Numbered from the stretch's first letter, positions 43,801 to 56,409 are shown. The stretch: DNA of 64,000 nt from Branchiostoma lanceolatum (GCF_035083965.1 NC_089723.1:21568193-21632192), one strand, 5' to 3'. The notes: a model not told the origin generated them from the letters alone. Program-made: numbers and translations.

Positions 43801-46396
43801 TTGTAGTCCTGATGTGGTCAGTAACAAGCTAAGCAGGTACATGTAGTCTCGGTATGTATGGTCAGTAACTCACAATCGTGTAGTTTCCTTACCTCTATCT
43901 CCCTGCTGAGTCTCTTCACCACCACAGTAATAGTCCTGATGTTGTCAGTAACAAGCTAAGCAGGTACACGTAGTCTTGGTACATGTATGTATGGTCAGTA
44001 ACTAGTACTGTACAGTAAACATTTGCAGTTTCCTTACCTCTATCTCCCTGCTGAGTCTCTTGACCACCACAGTAATAGTCCTGATGTGGTCAGTAACAAG
44101 CTAATAAGCAGGTACACGTAGTCTGGGTATGTATCATGGTCAGTAACTGTACAGTACGCATGTGTAGTTTCCCTACCTCTATCTCCCTGCTGAGTCACTT
44201 CATCACCAGAGTTATATAGTCCTGATGTGGTCAGTAACAAGCTAAGCAGGTACACGTAGTCTTGGTATGTATGGTCAGTAACTAGTACTGTACAGTAAAC
44301 ATGTGCAGTTTCCTTACCTCTATCTCCCTGCTGAGTCTCTTGACCACCACAGTTATAGTCCTGATGTGGTCCTCCAGTAGCTGCCTGGCTGTCTGCTCCC
44401 CCTGCAGGGTTCCCTTGGTGAAGCTCAGACTGTCAATCAGGTCCTCCTTAATGCGGAAGGCTCGGTCTACCAGGGACTGGGTCGTCTTCTCCTGTAGAAT
44501 GCCAACAGAAAGCACCAGTTTATATATACACAAGTACACATACTAGTACATAGTTTTACGCACACACACATACATACTTGCACACAAATATACACACATA
44601 CAGATACACACCTCAAGGGCAATTCTTTCAGTAATGTACAGTACAGTGTTCGTTCGTACCTTTGACATCCTCTGGGGACCCCATCTCTGGGGATGCAAGC
44701 GTGCGAATAAAAAAAAAGTTTGGCAGAAATGAAAAAGTTGCCTTCATTATGACATCTATGTGGTCAGGAAGGATGAACAAAACTAAACACACAGTATGGT
44801 ATACGGAACTAGAGTTCCACGACCTCATACCTTCACCAAATGATTTTAACCTATATGGCTGATGTATTAGGAGTGTTTTTCATCAATTACAATGTACAAA
44901 TCATACCAGTTGATCGTCTTCACTCAAATAACAGAAGTTGTCCAAAGTATGAGCTGTAAAAGGTTATGCAAACAGATGTAATCAATTTTGCAATTGAGGT
45001 CCTTATTAGCATAATTTGATTCAACGATCATGTTAACATTCACATAACTTCCAAATACCAGAAGTATGAAATTGCCATCATTTACCTGTATGGAATTCTA
45101 GTAGTTTCTCATTAATTATGCAAATTAGGCCTGCAATTGCATATTTTCTATCTATCAACCTTCCTAGCCTCTCTTCCTCAGTTACAAATGTCACATATTT
45201 GAATAGTCATATCATGGAACACAGCATTAAATTGTCTCATTAATCATGCAAATTAGAATCTGATTTGCATGATTATCATCCAATCATACAAAGTATCACC
45301 TAAGCTATCTACATACCAAAAATCATGAACATCCATCAAGCCCATCTTGAGTTATAGTATTTTCTCATTTATTATGCAAATGAGGTCCTCATTTGCATAG
45401 TTGATATCTATTAACATTTCTCTCTTCCTCAGTTACATATGTCACATGTTTATGTCACATGTTTATCATTGTCCTATCATGGAATTTGGCGGCTGTATAA
45501 ACTTTCCTCATTAATTATGCAAATTACATGCTGATTTGCATAATAAGTATCTAATCATGTACATCATCACTCAAGTTTTCTACTTACCAAAAATCATGAC
45601 CAGCCATCAAGCCCTTCTGGAGTTATTCCCTTTCAAAATCTGAAGCAAAACCTGCTCCTGCAGTTCCAAAAAAGCTGCTAGGGGGCCAAAACCTATACCA
45701 CTTACTCTCTGTCCAAAGACCTATCTACCACTCAAAAATCAGGACCATAGCATGTCCAGAACACGAGATATCGAAACAGGAAGATCCGCTGCAGTACCGT
45801 TACAGGCCGCTAGGGCACCCAAAATCTAATCATTTCCATGTCTCATCAAGACCTACCCACCTACCAAATATCAAAACAATCCATCCAAGCCTTCTTGAGT
45901 TATGCCGTTGGTTACAAACACACACACACACAAACACATTAACGCTACCCTCTACATAAGCTTCTCGGCGAAGGTAATAATAGATTCTTCATATTTGTTC
46001 TTTCACATCTTCTTCGTAGACTTAATTTTGGCATTGTACGTTTTAGTATTCGTTTTTAGTATTTCCATTTACAACATGTATCTACTTATTTTGCAGCTGT
46101 TTTGTATGATTTACAGTATGGCTGAAAACTTTATTTTGAAAACGGATGAAAATTGATGCGTGCGCGGATGTCATCCATATAGATATACATGTAATCAAAT
46201 CAACATGGCCTTTTCACTGTAGCTTCTTCCCAACAGTTCAGCCTCTCGAGTCTCCCACCTGGTGCAGCAGCCTGTCCTCCAGCACGTCCAGCCGGTGGAA
46301 CGATGGCGGGCTGCGGTTGCGTAAGGGAACCAGACCTCGATCCCCGCCCTCGGCTGAGGGGAGCGCCGGGAGACGGGACGGGGAGGCCCTCGCCAT
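40842..46396 (-). CDS. FAM81: FAM81 family coiled-coil protein
   Basis: Six coding exons join in phase: 46396-46259, 44491-44318, 43041-42923, 42381-42252, 41718-41476 and 41162-40842, for 374 residues. Human FAM81A is of nearly the same length. Diagnostic stretches are EKTTQSLVDRAFRIKED, the EHIRxIT-type DHIRTITVVVKRLSREIEV, and above all LGDLRGRVARCDASIARL-like GDLRGRVARCDASIARL across the exon 3/4 junction. The whole protein after about residue 40 is predicted coiled coil (heptads of L/I with E/K/R/Q). Known of the family: FAM81A is a postsynaptic density protein in mammals, FAM81B is found in sperm; a single lancelet gene could serve either role (inference). The start is the first in-frame ATG after a stop. 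An acceptor (cccacag) just upstream suggests a 5' non-coding exon. Confidence 0.92.
42085..42175 (-). pseudogene. Decayed duplicate of FAM81 exon 4
   Basis: The stretch around cttgttccttagcatggcatt and cgtggcctggagagagtct resembles exon 4 (42252-42381) about 170 bp away, but contains a stop on the minus strand. Confidence 0.5.
43100..43504. mobile_element. hAT-like non-autonomous element in FAM81 intron 2
   Basis: Ends are CAGGGCTCGAAAT and ATTTCGAGCCCTG, a hAT-type terminal inverted repeat. Subterminal GGTGCACCxxGTGCACC motifs occur in both arms. 405 bp, no transposase frame. No clear 8-bp target duplication was found. Confidence 0.6.
43740..44311 (-). repeat. ~140-bp tandem repeats containing a copied exon tail and splice donor
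   Basis: Four units behind FAM81 exon 2 each contain the last ~45-60 nt of that exon plus its donor (…GAGATAGAG|GTAAGG or GTAGGA). The ctctatctccctgctgag anchor occurs at 43758, 43893, 44038, 44177 and, in the true exon, 44318 (spacing 135-145 bp). Confidence 0.85.
44640..46212. mobile_element. TIR DNA element split by an inserted repeat
   Basis: The left half (44656-44860) and right half (about 46000-46212) together match the continuous copy at 54445-54860. The right end carries GTAATCAAATCAACATGGCC, the complement of the left end of the other copy. About 1.1 kb of another repeat (44870-45990) separates the halves. Confidence 0.6.
44870..45990. repeat. Octamer-rich dispersed repeat inserted in the TIR element
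   Basis: Internally repetitive: three or four units with ATTATGCAAAT, followed by cttcctcagttac, catcaagcc(c)..gagttat and a CACACACAAACAC tail at 45918-45940, then cttctcggcgaaggtaat. It contains seven perfect octamers, ATGCAAAT or ATTTGCAT. Confidence 0.6.
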
Positions 46397-49270
46397 GGAC
46401 GATCTCTCAATCCGTCACTCACAAGTAAACCTGTGGGTCAAGATCACATTATGTTAGATAGATAGATATATTCCATTATAGCTTGTTTTGCATAACCAGT
46501 AAACCATCTTTAGCATAACGCACCAGTTTTGTACGACATAAGTCCAAGCTATGTGTAAGACTGGAGTGTATGGTATGATCCACACACACCGGTACAGGGA
46601 TGGACCCTTACTCTTTTTGATAAGTACAGTGGGATCTTTAATATGCTCGAGGTACAATGTACCAGTGTGTCTCTCTTCAAACACGGGGCCTCCGGCTTTA
46701 CATCCCATCCAAAAGTTATACATGATGTATAATCATTTATACCTGATGATGAGTAGATTGAGGAAATAGCTATAAAGCGCCTTTCCCATAGGCACAACAT
46801 TAGGGCCTGTCAGGGATCAAGAGTGACATCAAGTCTCTTTTTTCTCAGACTTCTACTAGTAATTCAAGTTACTAAGATCTATGATATATTCTACGTAATC
46901 TTTTAAGTTTTGTTCACATGTATATCTATAAAAACATAAGCTGGCAAAACAAAAAGACCTACATTACATTTTCTGCTCCCCTCCCCAAACTAACCCAGCA
47001 ACATCATTTTTCACAGATCCAGCCCAGGTTAAAGTTCAGTTGTGGACAAGCTTAACATGCAATTAGTAACTATTGTAGTAAACACCATACCTTAAATGAC
47101 AACCACTGCAATCTGATACCTACAAATAGGCATTTGAATCAATTGAATAACAATCAATCAATTGATATCTTTTTGCATACAATTCAAATCTGTACTAGTA
47201 GATATAGAAACAATTGCATTTGATTACAATTTTTTGTAACATGTATAAGTTTCACTATCCTTTTGTTATTCAAAAATTGATACGATTCTATGATAGTAAA
47301 AATAAACGTACTTGCCAAATCTACATGGCAGTATAAAATATTTCAAATGTCCATTGACCATTAAAAAAAAGGCAAATATGTTGAACTTAAGTGTCTGATT
47401 CCTGGCATCTATCACCTTTTGTCAAAGAAATTTCTGCCAATTACACAATTCATTTAAAAGTAGCTACATTTAGTACTTATGCCAACTTGAAGATACTATT
47501 TAGCACACACTCTGTAACTACCAGTAAAATCTTGACACAATCACTTCTATCCCACCTTGATGCCGAATTGTTTGACTTTCCCCTCCCCTGACAACGACCG
47601 CCAAAATAAACGGTACCAACATCAATCACGTCAACTGCACTCTTATACTAGTAATAGGCCAACCAATCACCGCACATCATTGTGACATATACGACGACAA
47701 TACAAAACATCCCACAGCATTAAATATTCATAAGTCTTGTACTACGTCCTCCCTGGGGACTAACTTACAATACAGTGGTTAAAAACAACATGTGGATGGT
47801 GTCTAAAGAATGCCAGAAAGATAACTGGATAACGGACGCTATGTTGTTTGGAAAAGCCCGGCCAAATGACTGTGAATAGCTTGTGTATTAGCAGTGCAAA
47901 TAGCAACTGGCACCTTGAGTAAATACAGCAGGGCCAGGCTTAAGTAAAGGCTTAATGAAGCAGAACATGAGTATTGCACTGTTGGGATATAACAGATTCA
48001 GATGTCATTTGTAGAGATCTCTTATCAACTTTTAATTCTCAAACCTGTTATAATGGTATACTGCTATATGTCCTTGCATTCACGTGTCAAAATTTTGAGG
48101 TAAGAAATAGTGCCTGGCTAAGGAATTGAAAATTGCTACATAAATAATTGAAGGGTATGTTATGATAAGTTTTCGTACATATACACCTTTTCAATAATGC
48201 CATAACAACATTGCAAATAAATACTATCTGTGGTACAAACTACAATTGGAAGAATTCTGTCAAATTTTCAAAAGTGTCAATGAAAGCTTTTGTGTTTAGT
48301 CGTTAATGAAAAATATGGTTACGGTTTTGATCAATCATACAAGTGTTATTCATTATCAAAACTGCTACAGTCTGACACAATAGCCTCTGACCAGTCAGGC
48401 CAGGTGAGATAAGTATTAACAATAGACAGGTAACATTAGTACACACCTGTATAGTCTGAGGTAAGCCGGGACCTTGAGAAACTACCAGGGCGTAGCTGGA
48501 ATTTTGTTGTGGAAAAGATTTATCTTTAGTTAAGGGGCTTTACAAAGTAGAGCTGGCTTGATCTTAACGCTTTAAGAGTTTCTCGAGCAATGTTTACACT
48601 AAAATAACTCTTCACGTCTCATGCATCCATTACAAAGCTTAAAGGCCCCTTAAGTTAAAGTTCTAGCAACTGGCTCTGACTACAACTTAGCTATCATATC
48701 ATATGCTGGTGTTACTTTACCAACGAAATCAAAGTCCCAATATTCATAATCACATTCTACTTTTATTAATTCACATTGTTTTGAATAACTTGTGTGTTTG
48801 TATGATTAACATAACATAATCATGCTCCATACGTCACCCAAGTGAAAGTCAGTTAAGCGTGAATCCCTATAGATACGAACATACCTTGATCTGAGCAAGG
48901 AGGTTACCAAATATATGTCCTTGATTCTCTTCTTGCCAATGTCTGCACGTCTAAGCTTTAAAATTTAAGCACAAAATACAACAACACGTATCTATGCTAT
49001 AAATTATATCGTTTGAGTGTTCACCAGACTGTAACGTTCTAGTTGTACTCAGTCGGTACTTGTGACGTTAGTAACACCTGGTACCAACAGTCTAAACCAT
49101 TCTGTACGCAGCCCGGAGCTTGAGAACTGGAGTGGAAACCAAATCTTCCACTTCAACATTCCCAACCAGTCGCCACCCCACAACTTTGACTTGAATCTCT
49201 CATTATATCTATCATCTGTACAATCTGGTGAGTGTATATGTTTCTACAATACAACAGTGTGAAGTACAGA
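46397..49270 (-). other. Probable 5' UTR intron of FAM81
   Basis: Runs from the acceptor (cccacag at about 46437) toward a possible promoter near 49.3-49.4 kb. AT-rich, nothing coding supported. Confidence 0.35.
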
Positions 49271-49354
49271 AGTGCATACCCACCAAAGATTTGTCGTACG
49301 GGCAGGAATACTACCAGAAGACGCGAGTCGAACTGGGGAAAGTTTGCCTCAGTC

Positions 49355-49433
49355 CGCCATGTTGAAGTTTTACGTCACGCTGCCGTAGTAACTGAGGACT
49401 CTGCAGTGCACCAGTCGGCCGCGAGGTGGCGCT
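49355..49433 (-). promoter_or_regulatory. Candidate promoter region with YY1-like and CTCF-like sites
   Basis: CCGCCATGTTG (YY1-type, minus-strand sense orientation) near 49357-49367 and CCGCGAGGTGGCGCT (CTCF-like) at 49419-49433, in a locally GC-rich stretch upstream of FAM81. Assignment to FAM81 is inference. Confidence 0.35.
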
Positions 49434-49499
49434 GTTGAGCTATCACGCTGTGCTATGCAAAAACGAGACATTGTTTTACATTCCTGACACAGAATACTA

Positions 49500-49697
49500 T
49501 CATCGTCGTCATTACATTGTATACTGTTTTAGCCATTAGAATGCACATTATTAGATCGATTGTTATTCATGTTAACGTTATAGTTAAGTTCTTTGAAATT
49601 GTTAAATATTAGAAATAGTCGATTGTTATGTATCTCCAAATTGCCATACATTGTACCCGTTACAAATGTTGCGCAATAAAGTTCTTCTTCTTCTTGA
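49500..49697 (+). repeat. LINE-type 3' end with (CTT)n tail
   Basis: Ends GCGCAATAAAGTTCTTCTTCTTCTT, closely resembling the GAGCAATAAAGTTATTATT end of the LINE at 24183-24692 (cattgtac..gttacaa..tg before the tail). Confidence 0.5.
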
Positions 49698-49892
49698 TCA
49701 AATGCAGCAAGATCAAGGTTCGGAAACCCAAGACTTAATGTATGATGCATCGATGTATTAAGATTGTGCTTGACTTCTCTTTTCCTCTCACTACTAATAG
49801 CTGTTGCTTTTGGTCTGTCACAAGCCTATAGTAAGTTACACAAATAAACGTCAATATTGATGACTTTGAATTCGAACGAAATTTCTTGTCGG

Positions 49893-50031
49893 TAGAGTAG
49901 AGTAGAGTAGAGTAGAGTAGAGTAGAGTAGAGTAGAGTAGAGTAGAGTAGAGTAGAGTAGAGTAGAGTAGAGTAGAGTAGAGTAGAGTAGAGTAGAGTAG
50001 AGTAGAGTAGAGTAGAGTAGAGTAGAGTAGA
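49893..50031. repeat. (GTAGA)n pentanucleotide array
   Basis: About 27 near-perfect copies. Confidence 0.95.
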
Positions 50032-50039
50032 AACCTTTA

Positions 50040-51150
50040 TTTTGTCGGTGCCATCATGGGAGTTTGTTTGTTTCAAAAGGACCTTCACTTGAGATTTTAT
50101 AACTACTTTTCTAATTTCTAGAGTCATTTCTATTTGAAACATTTTATGATATCGTGCATACTTTAAGACTTATCAAACCATAAATCTTACATGTGTCATC
50201 ACTGTGACACCGCTTCCGTAGTAGCGTTATGACTTGCGACGCTGCAACAACTTGAATCTACATATAAGTTATCCAAACGTTTGGCCTTATACACCTCCTG
50301 TTTTACCCTCGCCATCGGTAATTGATGACAGGGATTTATGCCATGCGATGACGTGTGATACATCAAATGCCGTGAGAGGGGGAACGATCGTATAACAAGC
50401 ACCCATCTCGTTATCCATGACGAATCGGTGGTTCGAACCGTCACATACATTCCCGTTAAAAATAGACGCTTAATCCCTCTCCAGGGCTACCGTGATCACC
50501 TGATGGATTTGGAACTACATGATGATATATTGTACGTGTTACCCGAGTAAAGTGCATGGAGAAACTGAAAGTAAGGCCACAGCAAGTAAACTCCAAATTT
50601 ACAGACTCCAAATTTAATGCGAGAGGGCGAAAAACAAACAAGATGGGTAAAAAGAACAAGATGCCTAAATTTTCACCATGAACGTTGTAACTATATTGCT
50701 ACTACAAATCATTGCATCACAGCCAACAAGTCTTTTATTCCCATATCAAGAAGTGCGCAAAGTGAACCATACCACTTACCAGTTGGCAACTACACTCAAG
50801 GCTACCACACTAGTGTCACTTCCTAAACTATACCGAACTAAATCACCTCCACAACTACATTCGTGGTCACTTCACTCGTGTCACTTCTAGAGCTAGAGGT
50901 TCAATCAAGGCTACAATTACGACAAATGTCCCCATCTTTGGTACTAGTACTTTCTTGTCAAAGGGAACCAAACTTGTTTTTTTTTCAAAATCAAACGAAA
51001 ATCAAAGAGCTCACTGAAGTCATTCATAAAATTTCCTTGCTGTGGCCTAAAACAATATTTTTCACTTCAACCCGAGCAGTATTAAAACTTGGTGTTTTGA
51101 AGTTCTTTGTTTAAACTGTAGAAGTTTTTTTCAAACGAAAAGCTTGCAGC
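50040..51150. other. Non-coding, nothing recognised
   Basis: Short frames only, no conserved motif or splice pattern that supports a gene. Confidence 0.4.
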
Positions 51151-51153
51151 CGG

Positions 51154-51262
51154 TTACTGTAAAAGTTAAAATGTTCGCGGCGGTTTCATGTTCATCTTCA
51201 TGACATCTTCATCACCGCGAACGTAAACCTCCACGCCGTGAACATTTCCCCTTTTACAGTAA
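51154..51262. mobile_element. MITE with TTACTGTAAAAG ends
   Basis: The left end TTACTGTAAAAGTTAAAATG and the right end (complement TTACTGTAAAAGGGGAAATG) pair over about 30 bp, including GTTCGCGGCGG / GTTCACGGCGT. A loose extra end (ccccgtgaacattacctctt) lies at 51343-51370. Confidence 0.7.
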
Positions 51263-52129
51263 AATCATGCATGGTAGTTTCAATCATGAACCTCAAACTA
51301 CCTCGAACACTCCATTTTGTCAGGCCCTATGGCGAAATTAAATCCCCGTGAACATTACCTCTTTTACACTATCCTAATATGAACGTTTTATGTTATGTTC
51401 GATGCTTCCTGTCTACAATGATAGTTTTATGGTTGTGTCTGATTATCAATATTATTGGGTTTTACTACACGCAATTATATACATTTTCTCCATCATGCCT
51501 TTCCATACCAAATCAACGTAATCCAGTCTTCAATGTTTGATTAAACAATCATTCCCATTTCAATAATGAAAATGAACGGAACAATAATAATGTCATTTTA
51601 GTGGCGCCTTGTCACTGTGTGTATTTCTCAGGGACTATATAAAGATATTAACATAGGCAAATCAACATTTGTGACAACAGTATAATATATCCTCATTACT
51701 CTAAAATTGTCTGAGATAACGCAATGTATCTAGAAACAAATCACTTTGTAATTGAACTTGAAATAATGTGCAATTTCATCTAGATTGTTTCCAAAGAGAT
51801 ATGGTTTTCAAGACCTGTATTTTGTTGCAAAGATTTTGCTATCCCTGTGGGCATGATCATTTATTTGTTATTTTCAAATGCAAAACCGACGAAAACATCT
51901 AAGTAATAAAAATAAATTGTAAAAATGATAGTCATCTAAACATATAAGCGATGACTACACCTAGCCCTACCTATTAAGCCATATCAGCCGGGATTTCAAC
52001 ATCGTTAATGCATAGATGAAGGATGAACTCATAGATACATGTATTTGTCCTACACAATCTATCATAGGGGAGACGGTTTCTTTTTATCCCTTTGGATACA
52101 GTGAGAAATGAATCAAACAGGTAAACCTG

Positions 52130-53610
52130 GTCCCCTTGTAATTGAACTTAAGGAGCAGTTTTCCAACTTTGGAGGACAGATAGCGCAAGCTTTCACTGTT
52201 CATGGTCCCTTGCTGCTCATTCTAGGTTGCGATTTTATCTGTCTAGAGGACACCATACGGAAAGTCGTGTGTTCTACCTAGTAACATTTCACAAAACGGG
52301 GCCCATCGTCGTAACAGTCCTTTCCGACATCTGCTTGGAATGTAATTTATGTATTTGTATAAAATACATCATGTGGGCAACCTTGCACTTAAACTTGTAA
52401 CATCTTACAAAATACGTCCCCTTAGATTTAGAATTAGGGTGAGAAATTTATTTCCAAACTTTTGAGGACAATCATAGCATATGTAGTAACCCAAACAGCA
52501 CTCCGTAGTCAGGTCCGACACACAGCAGTGGGAAGACTGCTTGGAGCGCGAACACCTTGTGGGTGGCCATGCACCTAAACTTGGGACATTCTACAGAACA
52601 CGTCCCCTAAGATTTGGATTGTTAAAGTCATTTTTCAACTTTGAAAGACACCCACAGTCTTTTGCCCAGGGTTGTAACGGTCTATTACCGTATTGTCTAG
52701 GGGGCGATCAGTGGGAGGACTGGTTAGATTTGTCATCCGTCTGGACTGTAGGACAACATGTGGATAGCCATTTTTTCAGAACACGTCCCTTAAGACTTGA
52801 AGTGTAAAAGTCACTTTCGAACTTTGGAGGACACGTATAGTAATGCTCTGCTCTCCATGGTCATTACATCGACCTGCGTCAGTGGTATAGTAGCTAGGGC
52901 TGCTATAAGCGATTTATGGAGTATGTCTGTCGGACACCATGTGGATACCCATGAGCATTGACTTGTGACATTTCGCCAAACACGCGTACGTCTTTTTAGT
53001 CTTGAATTTTGTAAGTCATTTTCCAACTTTGGAGGACACCTATGATATGTGTAACACAAACCTCTGCTCCCCATGGCTGTTACGTCACCCCGCGTCAGTG
53101 GGAGGACTGCTTGGAGCGTGAGTTATATAATCTGTCTGAAGGACACGATGAGGGTAGCCTTGCACTTAAACTTGTAACAATTTTCAGATCACCTCCCCTT
53201 AAACTTGAGTAGTAAAAGTCATTTTTCAACTTGGACAGCTATAGTCTGTGTGAGTTATGTAGTCTGGATGACACCATGTGGATAGTCGCGCGTTTCAACT
53301 TGTAACATTTTACAAAACGCGTCCCCTAAGACTTGGATTGTAATGTAAAAGTCAGTTTCCAATTCTAGAGAACACCTATAGTCTGTGTAACGCAAACTCT
53401 CCCTGTACAGCTGAGTCCTCGTGGCCTTTTCGTCTGGTCCCACGTCAGTGGGAGGACTGCTTGGAGCGTGAGTTACGTAATCTGTCTGGAGACCACCATG
53501 TAGGTAGCCTTGCACTTAGGCTTTTAACAATTTTCAGATCACCTCCCCTTAGACTTGAATAGTAAAAGTCATTTTTCAACTTGGACAACTATAGTCTGTG
53601 TAAGGCTCCA
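52130..53610. repeat. Degenerate ~200-bp tandem array
   Basis: About eight diverged units, each with a (t)caactttggaggacac core (near 52150, 52445, 52630, 52812, 53015, 53218, 53350, 53568), a cagtgggaggactgcttgga block and a cttgtaacattttacaaaac block. Confidence 0.7.
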
Positions 53611-53942
53611 TTAAAACCAACCCAATTCGGAGGGAGGGCTGAGACTGGACATAATATTCAAGATTGATAGATAGATATCTGTATTTCGGTCGGACGTCTG
53701 GAATTTCTAAATCGGCTTTCCAAATTCAGTGTAATCAGTGTGAGTACGTCGTGAGTTATCCACAGCCCCTGTCTCTGTCTCGTCCTGACCGTGTGGAAGA
53801 CTGGGTCTTCATTATTGATGAGAGAAAATGAGAGAGTTTTTCTCATTTGAAACGCCTTCTGAGCCAGACCCCGGCAGATCGGCGGTAATGATTGGATGAT
53901 GATATGCGTCATTAGAACCCGCCGTCTGTGCGGCCTTCAGGC

Positions 53943-54190
53943 CCCCGTTCCACTAGATGGCGATCTCACTGCAATCTCTCTGCGACATACTAGTATATTG
54001 GATTTGTGTATGCCTTGATTTTGTAATTAAAATATCATACACAATGGAGTACGAGTGGAAAGACAACAAAACACGCCAAGCCCGGTTGCCAAACGTTTTA
54101 AAAAATCGTTTAATTTATGAAATTTGTTCAGCGATCTGTCAAATTTTAGGTCGCAGCGCGGTCGCAGCAAGATTGCTGTCTTAGTGGAAT
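53943..54190. mobile_element. MITE, CACTAGATGGCGA family, copy 1
   Basis: Ends CACTAGATGGCGATCTC...CTGCGAC and GTCGCAGCAAGA..GTGG are inverted copies. Related copies at 59733-59935, 62795-63005 and 63218-63452. Confidence 0.65.
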
Positions 54191-54444
54191 GAGGATGTAA
54201 ATCTCCGCCTCGTGAATAAATTGTGCCGACCATTTTGTGTGTTCAGAGGGCGTGAACGACATGATAGAATGCTGTGATAATTTCATCAAGTTCAGTGTAC
54301 AACAACCAACTGTCAATGGCTGGTAGGTATACTCTCTCCTTTCTGATATACAACCATCCCAAATGTTCCTCCAAAAGCGTCACAATGTCCTATCCCAACA
54401 TCTGCTTAGATAGCCTATGATTGCTATTGTTACGTTTTACTTTT

Positions 54445-54862
54445 AGGCCATGTTGATTTGATTACATAGATGACATCCTCTTGGGACCCCAAAACTGATG
54501 CGAGCGTGCGAATAAACCAAGTTTGGCCAAAAAAGTTTCCTTCATCATGAAATTTACCAATTACGTGGTCAGGAAGGATTATCAAAATCCAACAAACGTA
54601 CAGAGTGTGGTGTACCAAAATCTTAATTTCTATTCTTTCATCTTCCTCTTTGACTTTGGATGTTGACTTTGGCATTCTACGACATTGATATCCGTTTAAA
54701 AAAAATGTTTACAGCATACATGTTCTCATTTTTCAGCTGCTTTGTACGATTTACAGTGTGGTCCCAAATTTTTCTTTTGGTGTAAACGGACAAAAAATTG
54801 ATGCGCGCGCGAATGTCATCCATAGTCAGCGGCATAGAATCAAATCAACAAGGTCTTGCGAA
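54445..54862. mobile_element. TIR DNA element, continuous copy
   Basis: About 418 bp. Ends GGCCATGTTGATTTGATTAC and, inverted, GACCTTGTTGATTTGATTC, plus inner inverted GATGACATYC and GATGCGMGCG blocks. No transposase. It is the intact reference for the split copy at 44640-46212. Confidence 0.65.
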
Positions 54863-54869
54863 GCACGCT

Positions 54870-56030
54870 AAGAAAGACATTGTGTCAATCTGCTCAGCGT
54901 GCTGAAAGGAGACCTGAAGCACAGCGTGGCGCTAGGCCCTCCTACAACAGAAAAGAGCTAAAGGGAGCTCCCAAGACACTGTGGCAAATGAAGAGATGCT
55001 GAATTTAGCCGCAAGACTGGTTTATGACTGGTTTATGTTTATGTATACATATGACTGGTTTATGATTAAGAAACCAGTGGATTATGAAGATGATTTTCTG
55101 TGGCGATTTAATATAAGTTATTGCAGTACAGCTATGTCTATGGAACCTGCTTTCTAAAATAACAATCACCGGCCATATTGGAATTAATAACGATTAATCA
55201 GACAGAGGACAAGAAAGAAGCGTGTCAAATGTTCCTTTATTTCCATTCATGATATTCCAAACTGGGCTCAAGAGCAATCTTCAGTCGTTTTTCTTTTATC
55301 TTCTTTTTAGCATTTTTACTCTGTTTTTGTTGACCGGTCCGTTTTCTAGTGACGTTGAACGTTAGCAGTCAGAGAACATTTCAACATTACCCAATCAACA
55401 TACGAAAATAGCCCCAAAATCTTACCGTCGACCAGAGACCGTCATTGAGGAAATGACTCATGACAACCCCCCTCCCCACCCATCTAGGTTTTTCTATTGT
55501 GGTCAGGCTTCAATTGAGATGCTTTATATTGACATAGTGTTAACTCAGTAATACAGTATACAGTTTTGATATCTAGCATTCACACTGTCATGAAGCGTCA
55601 CCGGAAAATAAATACGGCTCTGTGGGAAGTTCACAAACATTGTCACTCCTCGACGGTATAATAACATCATTCAATACTACAATAATTAAACTAGCAGCGT
55701 TTACTCGTACCCTGCTCGATATACTTATACATCTCAACAATACGATTAGCTGTGAGAAATGCTATCGTAGATTATCTCTGAGGCACAATAGTTTAGAAGG
55801 AAGGGAAAAAGGCAAAGGGTTCTTCTCGTTGTTGGCAATAAATAATCTCGTAAATCCTGTTTCTGCACATGCCAGGATATCGATCGACAATTAGCCTCCT
55901 AGCAGGCACCGCGGCAGGTGTTTATCATTGCTGTTGCTTAATGATTACGTACTGTTTTCTGATTACCACCCTTATTCTAGGGTTTGTGTTTTTCTAATGC
56001 CAAGGGGTCCTCACTAGCGAGGGTTTCATG
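54870..56030. other. Non-coding, nothing recognised
   Basis: AT-rich with short frames; no supported feature. Confidence 0.4.
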
Positions 56031-56042
56031 AAAAATGGAGCT

Positions 56043-56056
56043 ACTGTTTGTGTGTC

Positions 56057-56088
<32 letters not shown>

Positions 56089-56244
56089 TGTGTATTTATG
56101 TATGTGTGTGTGTGTGTATGTGTGTGTGTGTGTGTATGTGTGTGTGTATGTGTGTGTGTGTATGTAAATATGTGAGTGTGTGTATGTGTGTGTGTGTATG
56201 TGTGTGTATGTGTATGTGTGTGTCTGTATGTGCGTGTGTGTGTG

Positions 56245-56276
<32 letters not shown>

Positions 56277-56323
56277 TGCGTGCTTGTGCGTGTGTGCGTG
56301 TGTGCGTGTGTGCGCGTGTCTGT

Positions 56324-56409
<86 letters not shown>

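Noticed and set aside
49893-50031. CRISPR-like array
   Set aside because: Direct 5-bp repeats with no spacers; a microsatellite.
49735-50142. 135-codon frame with STLLY repeats
   Set aside because: Translation of the GTAGA array.
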